From positions 14,015,073-14,079,072 of the forward strand of contig OW203767.1 of NCBI GenBank assembly GCA_934045905.1: a DNA stretch of 64,000 nucleotides, written 5' to 3'. A model generated the notes under the pieces. That model made no database searches. It was not told where the DNA came from and saw nothing but the letters and a program-made list of their open reading frames with translations. Position numbers and translations under genes: made by a program. Every line of letters starts with the position of its first letter. The stretch's first letter is position 1. Below are positions 47,001 to 57,186 of the stretch, piece after piece. This DNA comes from Leuctra nigra. Taxonomy: Eukaryota > Arthropoda > Insecta > Plecoptera > Leuctridae.

Positions 47001-48017
47001 TCCGGCTGAAATCCTGCGGACGCCCATGGGCATTTGTCATGGTTCACTCATTGAGAGTAGGAACATTTTAACATTCGTGATATAATAAGTGATGGTATCG
47101 TATCAATAAAGCTTACTGCAAATGCGAATTCATTAATCGGTCTTACCTGGAGGTGGCATTTCTTCCGCCATGCACTGTTTGATCATTTCCATGTGCTTCG
47201 CAGGATCACGCTGTGGAGGACAGAAATAACAATAACATTATATCAAGATGAAACTATTTTACTCGCATCAAGGTGCCCATTAACAATAATGAGTGAGTGA
47301 CACGCCCTATTCTGATATCGAGACATTTTAATTTATTTATACTTTTGATTATTAGATAATAATCTTATAATAGCTGGGTACCAAAAAGTATTTTTTGTAC
47401 TTTTGATTTATGTTGATTTGTACTTCATTTATCACATTGATTTTGGTATTATCAATTATGATAATTTACCCATTAAGTTATGCTCTGTTGTTACTTGTTA
47501 TACTGTAGCAAAATGTTTTGCTACTATTGTTGGATCGACCAGAAAATAGAAATACTGTTTTAGGGAAGTCTCGTGAAATTTTATTGAAGTAAATTTGTAA
47601 AAAAAAAAAACACCAAATGATCATTCATACCAGTCAAATTCAAATATCATGGTACATTTTGAGGTGAAAACCGGCAAGTGACAAGAATCAGAACCTGTGA
47701 TGTAATTTCCAAGTCTCCAACAATGCGTTACCATGGTGAATCCTTTGTTGCCATGGCAATATAGCAAATTGTGATGTCATTGTCAAATTGTCCTGTTTAA
47801 AATTTTTGAAATCTATCAAACTTTGTAAATTAATTCCTTGAAAACTATTCGTTCCACAACAAAACTAACACCACATTATGTTCAGCAACATCTCAACTTT
47901 CATAAAATAACTATTATTCTGAGATCTAATATGTGTGGACGTAATTATTCCTTGACTTACTTGAGCCGACGCGACTGCCACTAGGGCAGCAACTGCAACT
48001 ACAGCAAACAACTGCAT
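44067..48017 (-). CDS. odorant-binding protein 4 of the array
   Basis: Exons 47961-48017, 47147-47210, 46410-46462, 45829-45982, 44708-44787 and 44067-44081; 140 aa. The 19-residue signal peptide is followed by all six conserved cysteines (CFVGC, ATHAICDKE, DKCHNG and IGCLH contexts) plus the accessory cysteine. The micro-exon encodes M-I-P-E and stop, so the usual final Asp is Glu. A TATA box lies about 40 bases upstream. Intron 4 contains a large foldback element (45105-45499) nested in a dispersed repeat, and intron 2 an element with G and C tracts (46498-47030). Confidence 0.9.
44829..45720. repeat. dispersed GAAAACGCTC repeat, copy 1
   Basis: Starts GAAAACGCTCAGTGTAACGCGTTGATGAGCGAGCAC and follows 60984-61560 phrase by phrase (ACAGAAAACATATACATCCATATTGA, CTTTTCATCGAAACTT, TTTTCATTTTTCAGCC, AATGGATTTCAAAA, TTAGGGTCTGCAA). 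A foldback element interrupts it at 45105-45499. Only short fragments of the family are seen near 28040, 44108 and 53540. The class is unassigned. Confidence 0.6.
45105..45499. mobile_element. long foldback element with TTAA flanks
   Basis: About 395 bases that fold into one hairpin. The outer arms are GACGGCTGGGTAGTGAG and, read backward from the right, GAGGGCTTGGTAGTGAG; inner arms match over long stretches. The centre (about 45272-45334) is a near-perfect palindrome around GGTGTTTAGAACCCGAAAAT. TTAA lies at both ends (45106-45109 and 45493-45496), which fits a piggyBac-type insertion. No coding frame. Confidence 0.8.
46498..47030. mobile_element. poly-G-flanked non-autonomous element in OBP4 intron 2
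   Basis: Ends TGGCGTCCACAGGGG and, read backward from the right, TGGGCGTCCGCAGG are inverted and close to G/C runs at 46510-46524 and 46975-46992. The flanks CATTTGCA and CATTTGTC agree at six of eight positions, in line with an old hAT duplication. Inside, two diverged units repeat CAAAAAATG-CCTGCGGGGCA and AAAATTGATTTCAAAGTGTCC. Confidence 0.7.
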
Positions 48018-48052
48018 CTTGAAAATGTATTAACTACTCCACAATATTCTAG

Positions 48053-48062
48053 TCTTTATACC
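48053..48062 (-). promoter_or_regulatory. TATA box of OBP4
   Basis: GGGTATAAAG on the minus strand, about 40 bases upstream of the start codon. Confidence 0.65.
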
Positions 48063-48563
48063 CTGCTTGACGTCCCTGTAACCCGTACCTCCCCCACACT
48101 TACTTCATAGCTCGCATGCAACATGGTTAGTCGAATACCATGTTTAATAAACTAACTACCACCCAGAACAATGATTACGTGTTGCGTCAACCGTATCCTC
48201 ATTAAATACTATCAGTGTAAAACCAGAAATTAAGTCACCTTTCCAAAAAAAAATGCATTGAAAAGTAGTGATTTCAATAATTGGCCAAGTAAATACGTTA
48301 ATTAAAAAAATAGCATTAATTAGGTGAATAGATAAAGATTGTGTAGGACAGCCCAGAAATTATATTAAAACATTTTTTTAATGCTTGTCAAATTTGATTT
48401 ATCGTTCGTTGGAGAACTGCACCTTCATCACATGCCAATCATCTTGGCAGCTGTTAACAAGGTCTAGCAGCAACTTTAACTCAGAGGTAGAAAGGTGGAA
48501 AAAAATTCCAAGATTCTAGAGGTGAGCAAACGACAGACTTCGTTAAATCACATTTGAAGAGAA

Positions 48564-48798
48564 CAGGGAAAGAAAGCTATAAGTCCATTTTTTGAAAAAA
48601 TGAGTTTAAGGTGTAATCTTGCAGTGATTTGTATTTAAGCTTTCAGAATATACCCTCGGTTTTAAGCAAATATTTCCACAAAGTCTTGAAAAACGCAATT
48701 GAAATATCGATTTGCATGGGAAAATAGATACAAGTTTCAACATACAACTTCTTTTATCTCAGTTTCATCCGAATGTGACTTATAGCGTTCTTTCCCTG
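48564..48798. mobile_element. small MITE at the 5' border of the retrotransposon
   Basis: 235 bases with 22-base inverted ends CAGGGAAAGAAAGCTATAAG / CAGGGAAAGAACGCTATAAG. Its flanks do not match each other. Where the retrotransposon begins relative to it is uncertain. Confidence 0.6.
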
Positions 48799-48808
48799 CA
48801 CCCTTCAC

Positions 48809-50983
48809 TTGTTATCGTGGTACAAATTCAATTCAATCCGTCGATATGATTTGGACTCAGCCTCAATAGAAATCATTTGGTGCCAACTCAAGGTGAGTGA
48901 ATCTAGCTCAACATTCCTGGGATGTGTTTATCTGCCGCCGTCGCCAGTCACCAGCTCTGATATTGAGGCTCTGCGTGAGTCTCTTACGCTGGTAGAGAAT
49001 GCAGCGACGAAGAATGATCACGTGGTGCTATGCGGCGATTTCAATCTTCCTCAACTCCATTGGTCTCCCTCACCAAATGGTGTTTTCCTGGATCCGGACG
49101 TACGAGCAAACACCAATGCAGAAGCTGTGACCGATTTTATTCACCTTGTCAGTGAATACAATCTTCATCAGTATTCCGACATCCCAACTTGTAACAACCA
49201 CCAACTGGATCTCGTCTTCTCCAATAGTCCAGACTTTACAATTGAAGTCATTGCATGTGATTCTCCCGCGGTTGCCTCTGACCATTCGCCTTTATCATGC
49301 ATTTTGCATTTTCCCTGTCAACTAGCGTACCGCAATCCACCTGCCAGGACAATATACAACTGGAAGCGCGCGAACATGAATCGGGTTTACGGGGCTTTAA
49401 TGACTGTGCCTTGGAACACATTGCTATCCAACACCGAGGTTAATGATTGCTGTGATAACTTCTACTCAGCTGTTTCTGAAGTAATTGAGGAGTTAGTCCC
49501 GAAGATATCGATCAAGCCAGCCAAGTTTCCATCCTGGTATGACAAGGAATTAATCAGTTCTCTACGCGATAAGAATAAAGCTCATGGGAAGTGGAAGCGA
49601 TCGAGATTGCCCAATGATTATGCAGACTTTTCTGTTAAGAGAACAACATTTAAAAGGCTGAAAGGTGTTAAATGGAATGTGCATCTTACTGACATTGAGA
49701 GCAAGATTAGGTATAATCCGAAGAGTATGTGGCGATTTGTTCATGAGAAATCAGAGAGAAACCGCATCCCAACTGAAGTAACACTTGATGGTATTAAATC
49801 CACCAATGATGTCTCAGCATGCAGCTTGTTCTCAACATACTTCGAGTCAGTTTTCACCAAGTCTCCGCTTCCTCCCGTTCTTCCAGAAAACACTCTTACC
49901 GTCAGCGATACATTGTCTACACTTGCTTTCTCCGAGACAGAAGTATTTCAACAGCTGAAGACATTGAAGAATGGGAAGGCTACTGGACCTGATGAACTCC
50001 CCGTGTCGTTTGTCAAGAGATGCGCCAGACCTCTCTCGTTTGCTCTGGCTCTTCTCTTCAACTGTTGCTTGTCTAAAGGAGTTTTTCCTGACCGATGGAA
50101 AGTGGCGCATGTCACTCCCATATTGAAGAAAGGCAGTCGATTTGATGTTAAAAACTATAGACCAATATCATTGTTACCTGTCGTTTCTAAAGTTTTTGAA
50201 AGTTTACTGCATCGGCGCATTTATGACCATTGCCAGCAATACATAACTATGTATCAACATGGATTCCTCAATAAGAGGTCAACTGTTACTAATCTTGGCA
50301 TTTATGTGGACGATCTTGCACGTCATTTAAACAATTTGAAGCAAGTAGATGCTACATACACCGACTTCTCTAAAGCTTTCGACAGTGTTAACCATGTTTT
50401 GCTATTGCATAAATTAACTTCGTTTGGAATTTTAGGCCAATTGCACAAACTTCTTACAAGCTACTTGACAGATCGGAGGCAAGTAGTGATTGTGAATGGA
50501 GACAAATCGAATCCTGTCGGTGTGACCTCAGGTGTGCCCCAGGGGTCGGTGCTGGGACCCCTACTTTTCGTATTATTTGTTAATGACATCCCGGACATAA
50601 TATCAAATTCAGAGTGCATGTTATATGCGGATGACCTCAAGTTATACCAACCAATATCCTCTGTCCAGGATTGTCAAAAGTTACAAGATGATCTGACGGC
50701 TCTCTCCTGTTGGTGTAATCTTTGGCAACTGCAACTTAACTTCAGCAAATGTAACGCAATCACTTTCACTCTTAAAGCATCCAATTTTAACTTTAATTAC
50801 ATGCTGAACGGTAACATTCTTGAGCGAGTTCAGAAAATTAAGGATTTAGGTGTCATGCTGAGCTCGGATTTATCTTTCAAAAGCCATATTAATGCCACAT
50901 CTACTAAAGCTTTTCAAATGCTTGGATTTCTGAGACGTACTTGTTTCAAGTATTTCTCAACCCATAAAAAACACTCCGTGTAA
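48809..50983 (+). pseudogene. retrotransposon endonuclease-reverse transcriptase, 5' part
   Basis: A 724-codon open frame. Residues about 76-79 (GDFN) and a later SDHSPL are endonuclease motifs. The RT domain has KNGKATGPDELP, NYRPISLLPV, TDFSKAFDSVNH, SGVPQGSVLGPLLF and the catalytic YADD at residues 606-609. The frame is intact through RT but runs into the left arm of a foldback insertion at 50961, which supplies a foreign end and stop. The start codon used by the live element is upstream and lost. It cannot be functional in this state. Confidence 0.9.
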
Positions 50984-51332
50984 AAATACCAGCCAAGTCT
51001 CTTCAACTAAAAAAAAAATAGAAGAAATCTAAAAATTCAGCACTGAAAAGTAGTGATATCAAAAAAAGGCCAAGTCAAAACTTTTAAAAATTACTTGGCG
51101 CATCGTGCATATAAATAGTATAGAAGTAGGTCGGTAATCAAATATACTCATCTATACATAAAATATATCTATAATCCCATAGAAAAACGATGCGCCAAGT
51201 AATTTTTAAAAGTTTTGACTTGGCCTTTTTTTGATATCACTACTTTTCAGTGCTGAATTTTTAGATTTCTTCTAATTTTTTTTTAGTTGAAGAGACTTGG
51301 CTGGTATTTTTACACGGAGTGTTTTTTATGGG
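50961..51332. mobile_element. foldback element with about 146-base arms inside the retrotransposon
   Basis: Left arm 50961-51106 and right arm 51187-51332 are near-perfect inverted copies beginning CCCATAAAAAACACTCCGTG; the loop is about 80 bases. It interrupts the RT frame. Further inserted sequence runs from 51333 to about 52298 and ends in GACTTGGCTGGGTGGAGCGA, which resembles the arm's GACTTGGCTGG phrase. The whole 1.34 kb may therefore be one composite insertion. Confidence 0.85.
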
Positions 51333-51479
51333 ATATCATTCCTTTTTTCAGTTTATTCTTACAATTTGTAGCATATATTGTGGAACCAAAGACTATAATT
51401 CCTTTAAAAAAATACGCCTTTTTGATTTGGTTGCTAAGAAAAGTTGTGCTTGTTACTATGTATATGCTATAAATAATAT

Positions 51480-52298
51480 GCTATAAAGTATAGCGGAAGT
51501 TTCGTTCCAATTGGTCCAGCCGTTCTCGAGTTATGGCATCACTTCCGGTTTTCAAAATGGCGGCTGACTTCACTGCCACCTAAAATTTGTGTCTTTAAAT
51601 GCTATGTAACATTATAAGCCTTCTGAATATGTAGTTATTGTTATAAGAGATGATTTCATTCAAATTTGAATGATCTCTTATATCGAGATATAAGAGATTT
51701 TTATGACGTCATTTCCGGTTTCGGTAAAAGTACATTTCTATTTTGACTGTTGATATTTCATTGAGAAGACCATCCGAATCGTTTGGCGCTAGTTTCGTCC
51801 CAATTGGTCCATCAGTTTTTAAGATATGACGTCACTTCCGGTTTCAAAATGGTGGCACAAAAAATTCGTAAGGACAAGGTATCATCAGACGCCAAAAGTG
51901 CATATATGGTAAAAATTTCAGATCGATCGGCTCAGCCGTTTAGGCTGTGGCGCTGTCAACAGTGTTTCCTGATATCATCAGAATCATCATCTTCAGAATC
52001 AGAAAGTGGTGTAATTTTACATATTTCACGGCCCTCTAGCACGAAAATGACATACCCTATTGTTCCCAAATTCGGTATATGGGGTGGGGTGGGCCATAGC
52101 TCGAAATTAAGATATTTTGCAACAATGTGAGATTTTCCAATTTTAAGATCCAGTAGGCCGAAAATGCCATGTTGTTGCTTACAGTAAAAGTGGTTGGTCT
52201 GCTCCTCAGTTTATTAGGCATTTACGGTATGTTGAGTGAGTGTGAGTGTACGGTACGACTTGGCTGGGTGGAGCGACCGCTCCACTAGATTCCGACGA
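51480..52298. repeat. repeat-derived insert sequence
   Basis: Contains two diverged copies of a phrase like TTTCGTTCCAATTGGTCCA followed by ATGACGTCACTTCCGGTTTC and AAAATGGCGG (near 51500 and 51795), then an AT-rich tail. It ends with a CTGGGTGGAGCGACCGCTCC hairpin whose close relatives occur upstream of OBP1 (32310-32335) and OBP2 (35390-35420). No gene. Confidence 0.5.
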
Positions 52299-52804
52299 AC
52301 AGAATGCTATTTTTAACAACAGTACGACCATATTTAGATTATGCGTCGATAATATGGAATCCACATCAAGTTACCAAGATTGCTCTTCTTGAAAAGGTTC
52401 AGCAGCGTTTCATAAAATGGATTTGTTATAAAAATAAAATACAATACCACAGGAGAGATTATCATGATTTATGCCGGTCAGCTAAATTGCACACACTTTC
52501 ACAACGGAGACAACTAACTGACATTTTATTTCTTCATAAATTAATTAATAACTCAATCGACTGTCCTCAACTTCTGTCTAAAATCAATTTTTCAGTTCCT
52601 TCCCGCCCCACTCGCCACAAATCATCATTTAAAACTCATAAAAGTAGGATAAATATTTTGAAACATTCTTGTGTTAATAGAATGATGTATACTTTTGATA
52701 ATTTTAACTTCCAAATTGATAACACATTAGATATTTTTAACAATTCTATTGAAAACATTAGGTCCACTTTTAATAAATTTGTATTTGATTTAGCCCCAGT
52801 TTAG
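52299..52804 (+). pseudogene. retrotransposon reverse transcriptase, 3' part
   Basis: An open frame with VRPYLDYASIIWNPHQ, KVQQRFIKWI and LHTLSQRRQLTDILFLHKL, the conserved C-terminal region of Jockey/CR1-type RT proteins. It is in the same frame as the upstream part, from which it is separated by the 1.34 kb insertion. It ends with TAG at 52802-52804. Confidence 0.85.
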
Positions 52805-54155
52805 ATTAGGTTCATAGATTAGCATTAGATTAGTATAATTTAGTTTGTGGTGATTATTTAAATTTTTCCTGTTTTAATTTTTAACTTATTGTATCAATTG
52901 CTTTTCTCTGTTAGTTTTTCATAATTTGTTGTTATTTTATATGTTATGTCCACTTGTGGAGTTTTACTCTGTTGGATATATTGTACAAATACAAATACAT
53001 AAATAAATTACCTACACCAGTCATTTTGTAAGATACTATAACTGTAGGTATTTGTTGACATCAGTCAAATTGCAATTGATTACATGATTCCAAAAGTGTG
53101 CAACACAAAATCGGCAAAAAAAATGGACATCGGGCCTTCTACCTCTGAGGTACATTAAACATAGCTCTGGCTTGAATGATCATGTTTGCGCACATGATCT
53201 CTGCCAAGCCGGCACGGCACCTCCACGAGAATACTCGTACGCCAGCCAGCCCTGACTCCATGTGACCGTGGAATTACTCGGTGTAATCGCCGTTTTCCAC
53301 CGATACGTCTTCGTCGGTGTGATAATCGAAGATACATATTTTTTTTAAAATTTAAACCAATCACAAGATCCCGTTCAAAAACGATCTCAGAGAGCGCTTA
53401 GATTACGTTAGTATGTGTGCAAAATTTCAGATCGATTGGTTGTGCGGTTTGACTTAGACAGTGCAGGCAAAAAAACAAACTAAAGAAAATAAACAAACCC
53501 CCAGAGAAAGGGTCATAAGAGTACCATGGTGACACTAGGAAAACGCTCAGTGTTGATGAGCGAGCCTTCGTACAGTATCCGATTTGATATTTGATATGCC
53601 CAAGTCTAAGGTGCATCAGAAATTCCAGTTAATTTAGTCAAGGAGAAAATATGATGATCAATTAAACTTAAATAACGAAATTATGCACACACTATTCAAA
53701 ACGTACTAGATAGGAACAAACGAGTAATTTAATAAATACTAAGCTCGTGTGTACAATATTTTTCTATTTGTTATGGTACTTCTGCTAGGGTACTTCCAAT
53801 AATAACATCACCATTATCTCAGTTCGACATTCATGGAGATAGTCAGATTCTTCTCCAAGCCCACGATAAATCCTGAGGTGCATTCAAACTAGAATTAAAA
53901 TAAGAAACCTTCAATGGTTCATGCAATGCAATCTTGTCAACGAGTAAATAAAATATCAGGAGCAGGAGAATAGGTATTAACTTCACCACATTTATCTCAA
54001 AGCGGATTTATTTGCTATACATTGGCATGGTGTGTCGAGAGGTTTTAACACGTTTGAAAGCGGAAGAAGTGGGTAAGTATGGCTCAATCAGCAGTCATCT
54101 TGAAGATGCAGAGTCGTCGTAGGCAGGAGGCTGGTCTGGACCCGATGTGAGGAGC

Positions 54156-57100
54156 TTACGGCATGATCTGAAATAGAAGCAATATACTTTACTATTTATC
54201 AATAATGTCAATAATGATCAATAATGATCTCAATAATGTTTTTGGAAATGGCTCATCTTTAGATCACATGACATTAAAACTATTCTGCATTATTGTATGC
54301 GTTCATAAATTATCACGTTAATTTTGTATAAATACTCTGGATGAGGAAGAGTATGGTCGAAATAGGAATAAAATATCAGAATAGGACCGGGAGATGGAGG
54401 TATAAGAATGTCAGTTAGATGAAGAGAACTGAGGATGCGGTGGAATCAAATTATACAATCAATGGAATATAGTTTCTTCTCAAGATAGTAGATTCATTCC
54501 AGCAAAAATAAATGCAACCAGTAAAAAGTTAGGTATAGGTACAAAACTTTGGGAAAGTGACAAAATTAACCAAAGCTGCCGAAGATGGTTGCTATCGGAA
54601 GATCCACTCAAAAGAATAGTGATTGTTATCTATTTGTTTGAAGGTTCACTTGTTATTACTTACCGAGAACCCTGGCATGTTCCTGTGAACGCAATCAACC
54701 AGTTTCACGCCGTTGTTGCACTTATCAGATATTCCGGTGTCAACTGAAAGAGAAGAGACACAAGCTAATAGAATACATCGTTCAGTTAATGTAGAATGGA
54801 GGTTGGAAGAGGAGAATCTGTTGAGCGATTGTGCAACTCTCAATATAAGATGTAGGTCTGCTCGTACAGCATTCATTTCTAGCCAATAGCGAAGCGAATC
54901 GGAGGAAGTCCATTTCGGCTATTGGCAGGAAAAGAAAGATGTAAACTCGTGGAAATATGTCGCGTTTTTCTCCTCTTCACCCCCACCGCATTCAAACAAC
55001 TTTTCCTGTGCTAAGGCTCGAGTGGGGGGGATCCTAAACTAACGTAAATGATGGAAAGGGAAGAAGGAGGGTAACGGACACTACATGTTTCTAGTCAACA
55101 ATAGCGGAAAGAGGCTGGCTTCGATTTCTTTCGCTATTGGTTAGAAGTTCAGTCTCCGAATGCAAGTGAAGTTACACAATTGAGCTGCAGCGAAGAATCA
55201 CATCGGTACTAATTGCAATATGTTTTCCAGACTCTTGGTTGAGTAAAAGAAGAAAGAGGTTCGTTTTCACATTCAGTAAGCCGGGTCCACACAGACCGTT
55301 TTCCGTTTTTTTCTTCTTCTATGAACCAATCACAAGTCTCCCTTGAGCGGTTTCTGGACTTGTGATTGGTCGGTAAGAAAAAACGGAACACGGAAAACGC
55401 AAAAACGGTCAATGTGGACCCGGCTTTACCTTCTTTGTCGCAGATAGCGTGGGCTGCGAGGGCCTTCTCCAGCATCGCTGGATCGTTAGCGAACATTTTA
55501 TTGCACATCTCCAGAGCATATTCTCGCTGGAAGACTCCATTCTTGAAGATACCGGCTTTCTCGAACAGACAACCGACGAAACACTGCAACAAGTAGACAT
55601 TTACCTATAGAAACTGCTTATTCAGTTAAAGTAATTGACGAACCGTCTCGTGCTTTGTAACTTTTAGTACATACCTTGCCCTTCTCGCTGGTAGGCAGTT
55701 GTTGATTCTTTAACATCTCAAGGTCACCTGAAAGACAAGAAGACCATGTAGTATTTTGTTCCGAGATTGGAATGGTTCATCGTTGTCAAGGGATACCCCG
55801 TAAGGTTTGTACAATTGAAAAAAAATATATCGCATGACCTGCCCTAATGGCAATAATTATCGTTGATATCATGGTACTTACCAGGAGGTGGCATTTCTTC
55901 CATCACACATGACTTGATCATTTCCATGTGCTTAGCAGGATCCTGTTGAGAACAGAAATACATGAACAAAGCAATTTACTTACACACTTTTAGATTTAGA
56001 TGTTTAATGTTTTGTTTGAAGATCATGTTATAAGAATTAATTGCAAATTTTTAATATTCTATTGATATAGATTTAGTGATCTAAAATCACTAAAATCTCT
56101 GACATTTACGTCGCTCGCAAGCAATAAATATTCGCAAATAATGACGAATGAGTGCTAAAGATGTGGTAGTTACGGAATGCCCCGGTTTTAAAGTGATAAT
56201 TTGATACGAGTTTACTCTAAACACGGTTCACATTTAGTAAAATATAGAATAGTCTTGTATTTGGAATATAACACAGTGATTATGTTAAGTATCTTGAGCA
56301 TATAATATACAATTCAAATTAAACAATTTCAATTTCAAACCAATGAAATGCCTTTTGAGTGGAACTCTGAAATCCTATTGGATTGTAATAGAAATTGTCC
56401 AATTTGAATTCTATCGTGCGAAATGGATTTTACAGCAGGGATCTTCTTTTTCTTCCTTCAGAGATAGAAGCCCTTTTCGTCCTAAAATTCATCGTTTCCA
56501 CAGTCGACCAGCGTCTCTCCTGCCCTTCAGGTCGTAGTGTAATTGGGCCTGTTTGGGCATTATCTCTTTCGCCTTTCATTCCACATGGTCGCCCCCCCCC
56601 CCCCCCCCACTGCATTGTTATAATATTTTCTTATTAATTTCCCAGTTCAGCTTATGTAGTTTGTGCAGGTGGAAGATCAGGTACAGGTTAGATTGAATAA
56701 TAGCCGTCAAGACGTTTTTATTTTTACTGAGTACAATTAGGTAACTATTTCTCTCTGGCGTTCTGAGAAGAATGTTTAAAGTAATTGCACACTTAATTCA
56801 ATATAAGATTAATTTGTTATGATGAGATGATTGATTGGAAGGTTAATCCGAACCAAAGATGAGAGTTGCAAACATTTCCGTACTTTAGAGGTAGAAAGCC
56901 GGAAGTCAATTTCAATGATAATTGAGGTGAGCTCAAAAAACAGTAATTCTTCCGTCATCCAATCATATTTGTATTGGTGGCATGAGTCATTTTGTATGAG
57001 GATACCTCTACATACTTTTGTTGACAGTCAAATGGCAAAAATAGCTAAGTTACATAATTGATTCCAAAATCGAGAAAACGTACTTCCTGCATTCTACCTC

Positions 57101-57186
57101 TGAGGTACTGTTTAAAATAGTTGACTTACCAGTGCTGACGCAACAGCCACTAGGGCAACTAGAACAACGACAACAATCAACTTCAT
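54156..57186 (-). CDS. odorant-binding protein 5 of the array
   Basis: Exons 57130-57186, 55882-55942, 55675-55727, 55430-55583, 54664-54743 and 54156-54167; 138 aa. It has a 19-residue signal peptide, the six conserved cysteines and the accessory cysteine (LEMCNK). Exon 2 is three bases shorter than in the paralogues, and the terminal micro-exon is 12 bases, encoding I-M-P and stop, so the final acidic residue is lost. Exon 4 is close to that of OBP4 (KNGVFQREY, ANDPAMLEKAL). A MITE abuts the exon 4 donor and another lies 21 bases from exon 1. TATA box at 57232-57241; minus-strand AATAAA at 54007-54012. Confidence 0.9.
55279..55425. mobile_element. MITE abutting the OBP5 exon 4 splice donor
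   Basis: 147 bases with inverted ends AGCCGGGTCCACA and TGTGGACCCGGCT, and further matching arms around AACCAATCACAAGTC. Flanks are GTA (left) and TTA (right), close to a Harbinger-type three-base duplication but with one mismatch. On the minus strand its first bases follow the donor GTAA directly, so the element supplies donor positions +5 and +6. Confidence 0.8.
56880..57108. mobile_element. GTAC-ended MITE in OBP5 intron 1
   Basis: 229 bases. The left end is GTACTTTAGAGGTAGAAAGC and the right end, read backward, is GTACCTCAGAGGTAGAATGC. It is the shortest and cleanest copy of the family. It lies 21 bases from the exon 1 donor, as the OBP3 copy lies 14 bases from its exon 1. Confidence 0.75.

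Larger units (their letters stand above)
48809..53000 (+). mobile_element. 5'-truncated non-LTR retrotransposon (Jockey/CR1-type)
   Basis: A single element broken into 48809-50960 and about 52299-53000. The first part encodes the C-terminal half of an endonuclease and most of a reverse transcriptase; the second encodes the end of the RT and the 3' tail, which ends in ACAAATACAAATACATAAATAAA. The 5' UTR, the first ORF and the endonuclease N-terminus are missing. The insert between the parts starts with a long foldback element. Confidence 0.85.
48480..53155. mobile_element. GTAC-ended MITE split by later insertions
   Basis: The left end at 48480 reads CTCAGAGGTAGAAAGG and continues into AGAGGTGAGCAAA. 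The right end at 53123-53155 reads CCTTCTACCTCTGAGGTAC, preceded by a GTTGACATCAGTCAAATTGC segment, as in the intact copy at 56880-57108. The roughly 4.5 kb between them is a retrotransposon and other elements. Confidence 0.6.
48018..54155. other. OBP4-OBP5 intergenic region holding a nested transposon complex
   Basis: The left edge is the OBP4 promoter (TATA box at 48053-48062, shared block about 48065-48175). From 48480 to 53155 is a set of nested elements described separately. 53160-53340 is a diverged copy of the segment at 35760-35910. 53520-53580 has a short piece of the GAAAACGCTC repeat. The OBP5 AATAAA is at 54007-54012 (minus). Confidence 0.6.

Noticed and set aside
56343..56637. 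Short plus-strand open frames before the OBP5 exon 1
   Set aside because: They lie in OBP5 intron 1, end in a poly-C tract and have no conserved partner in the paralogues.
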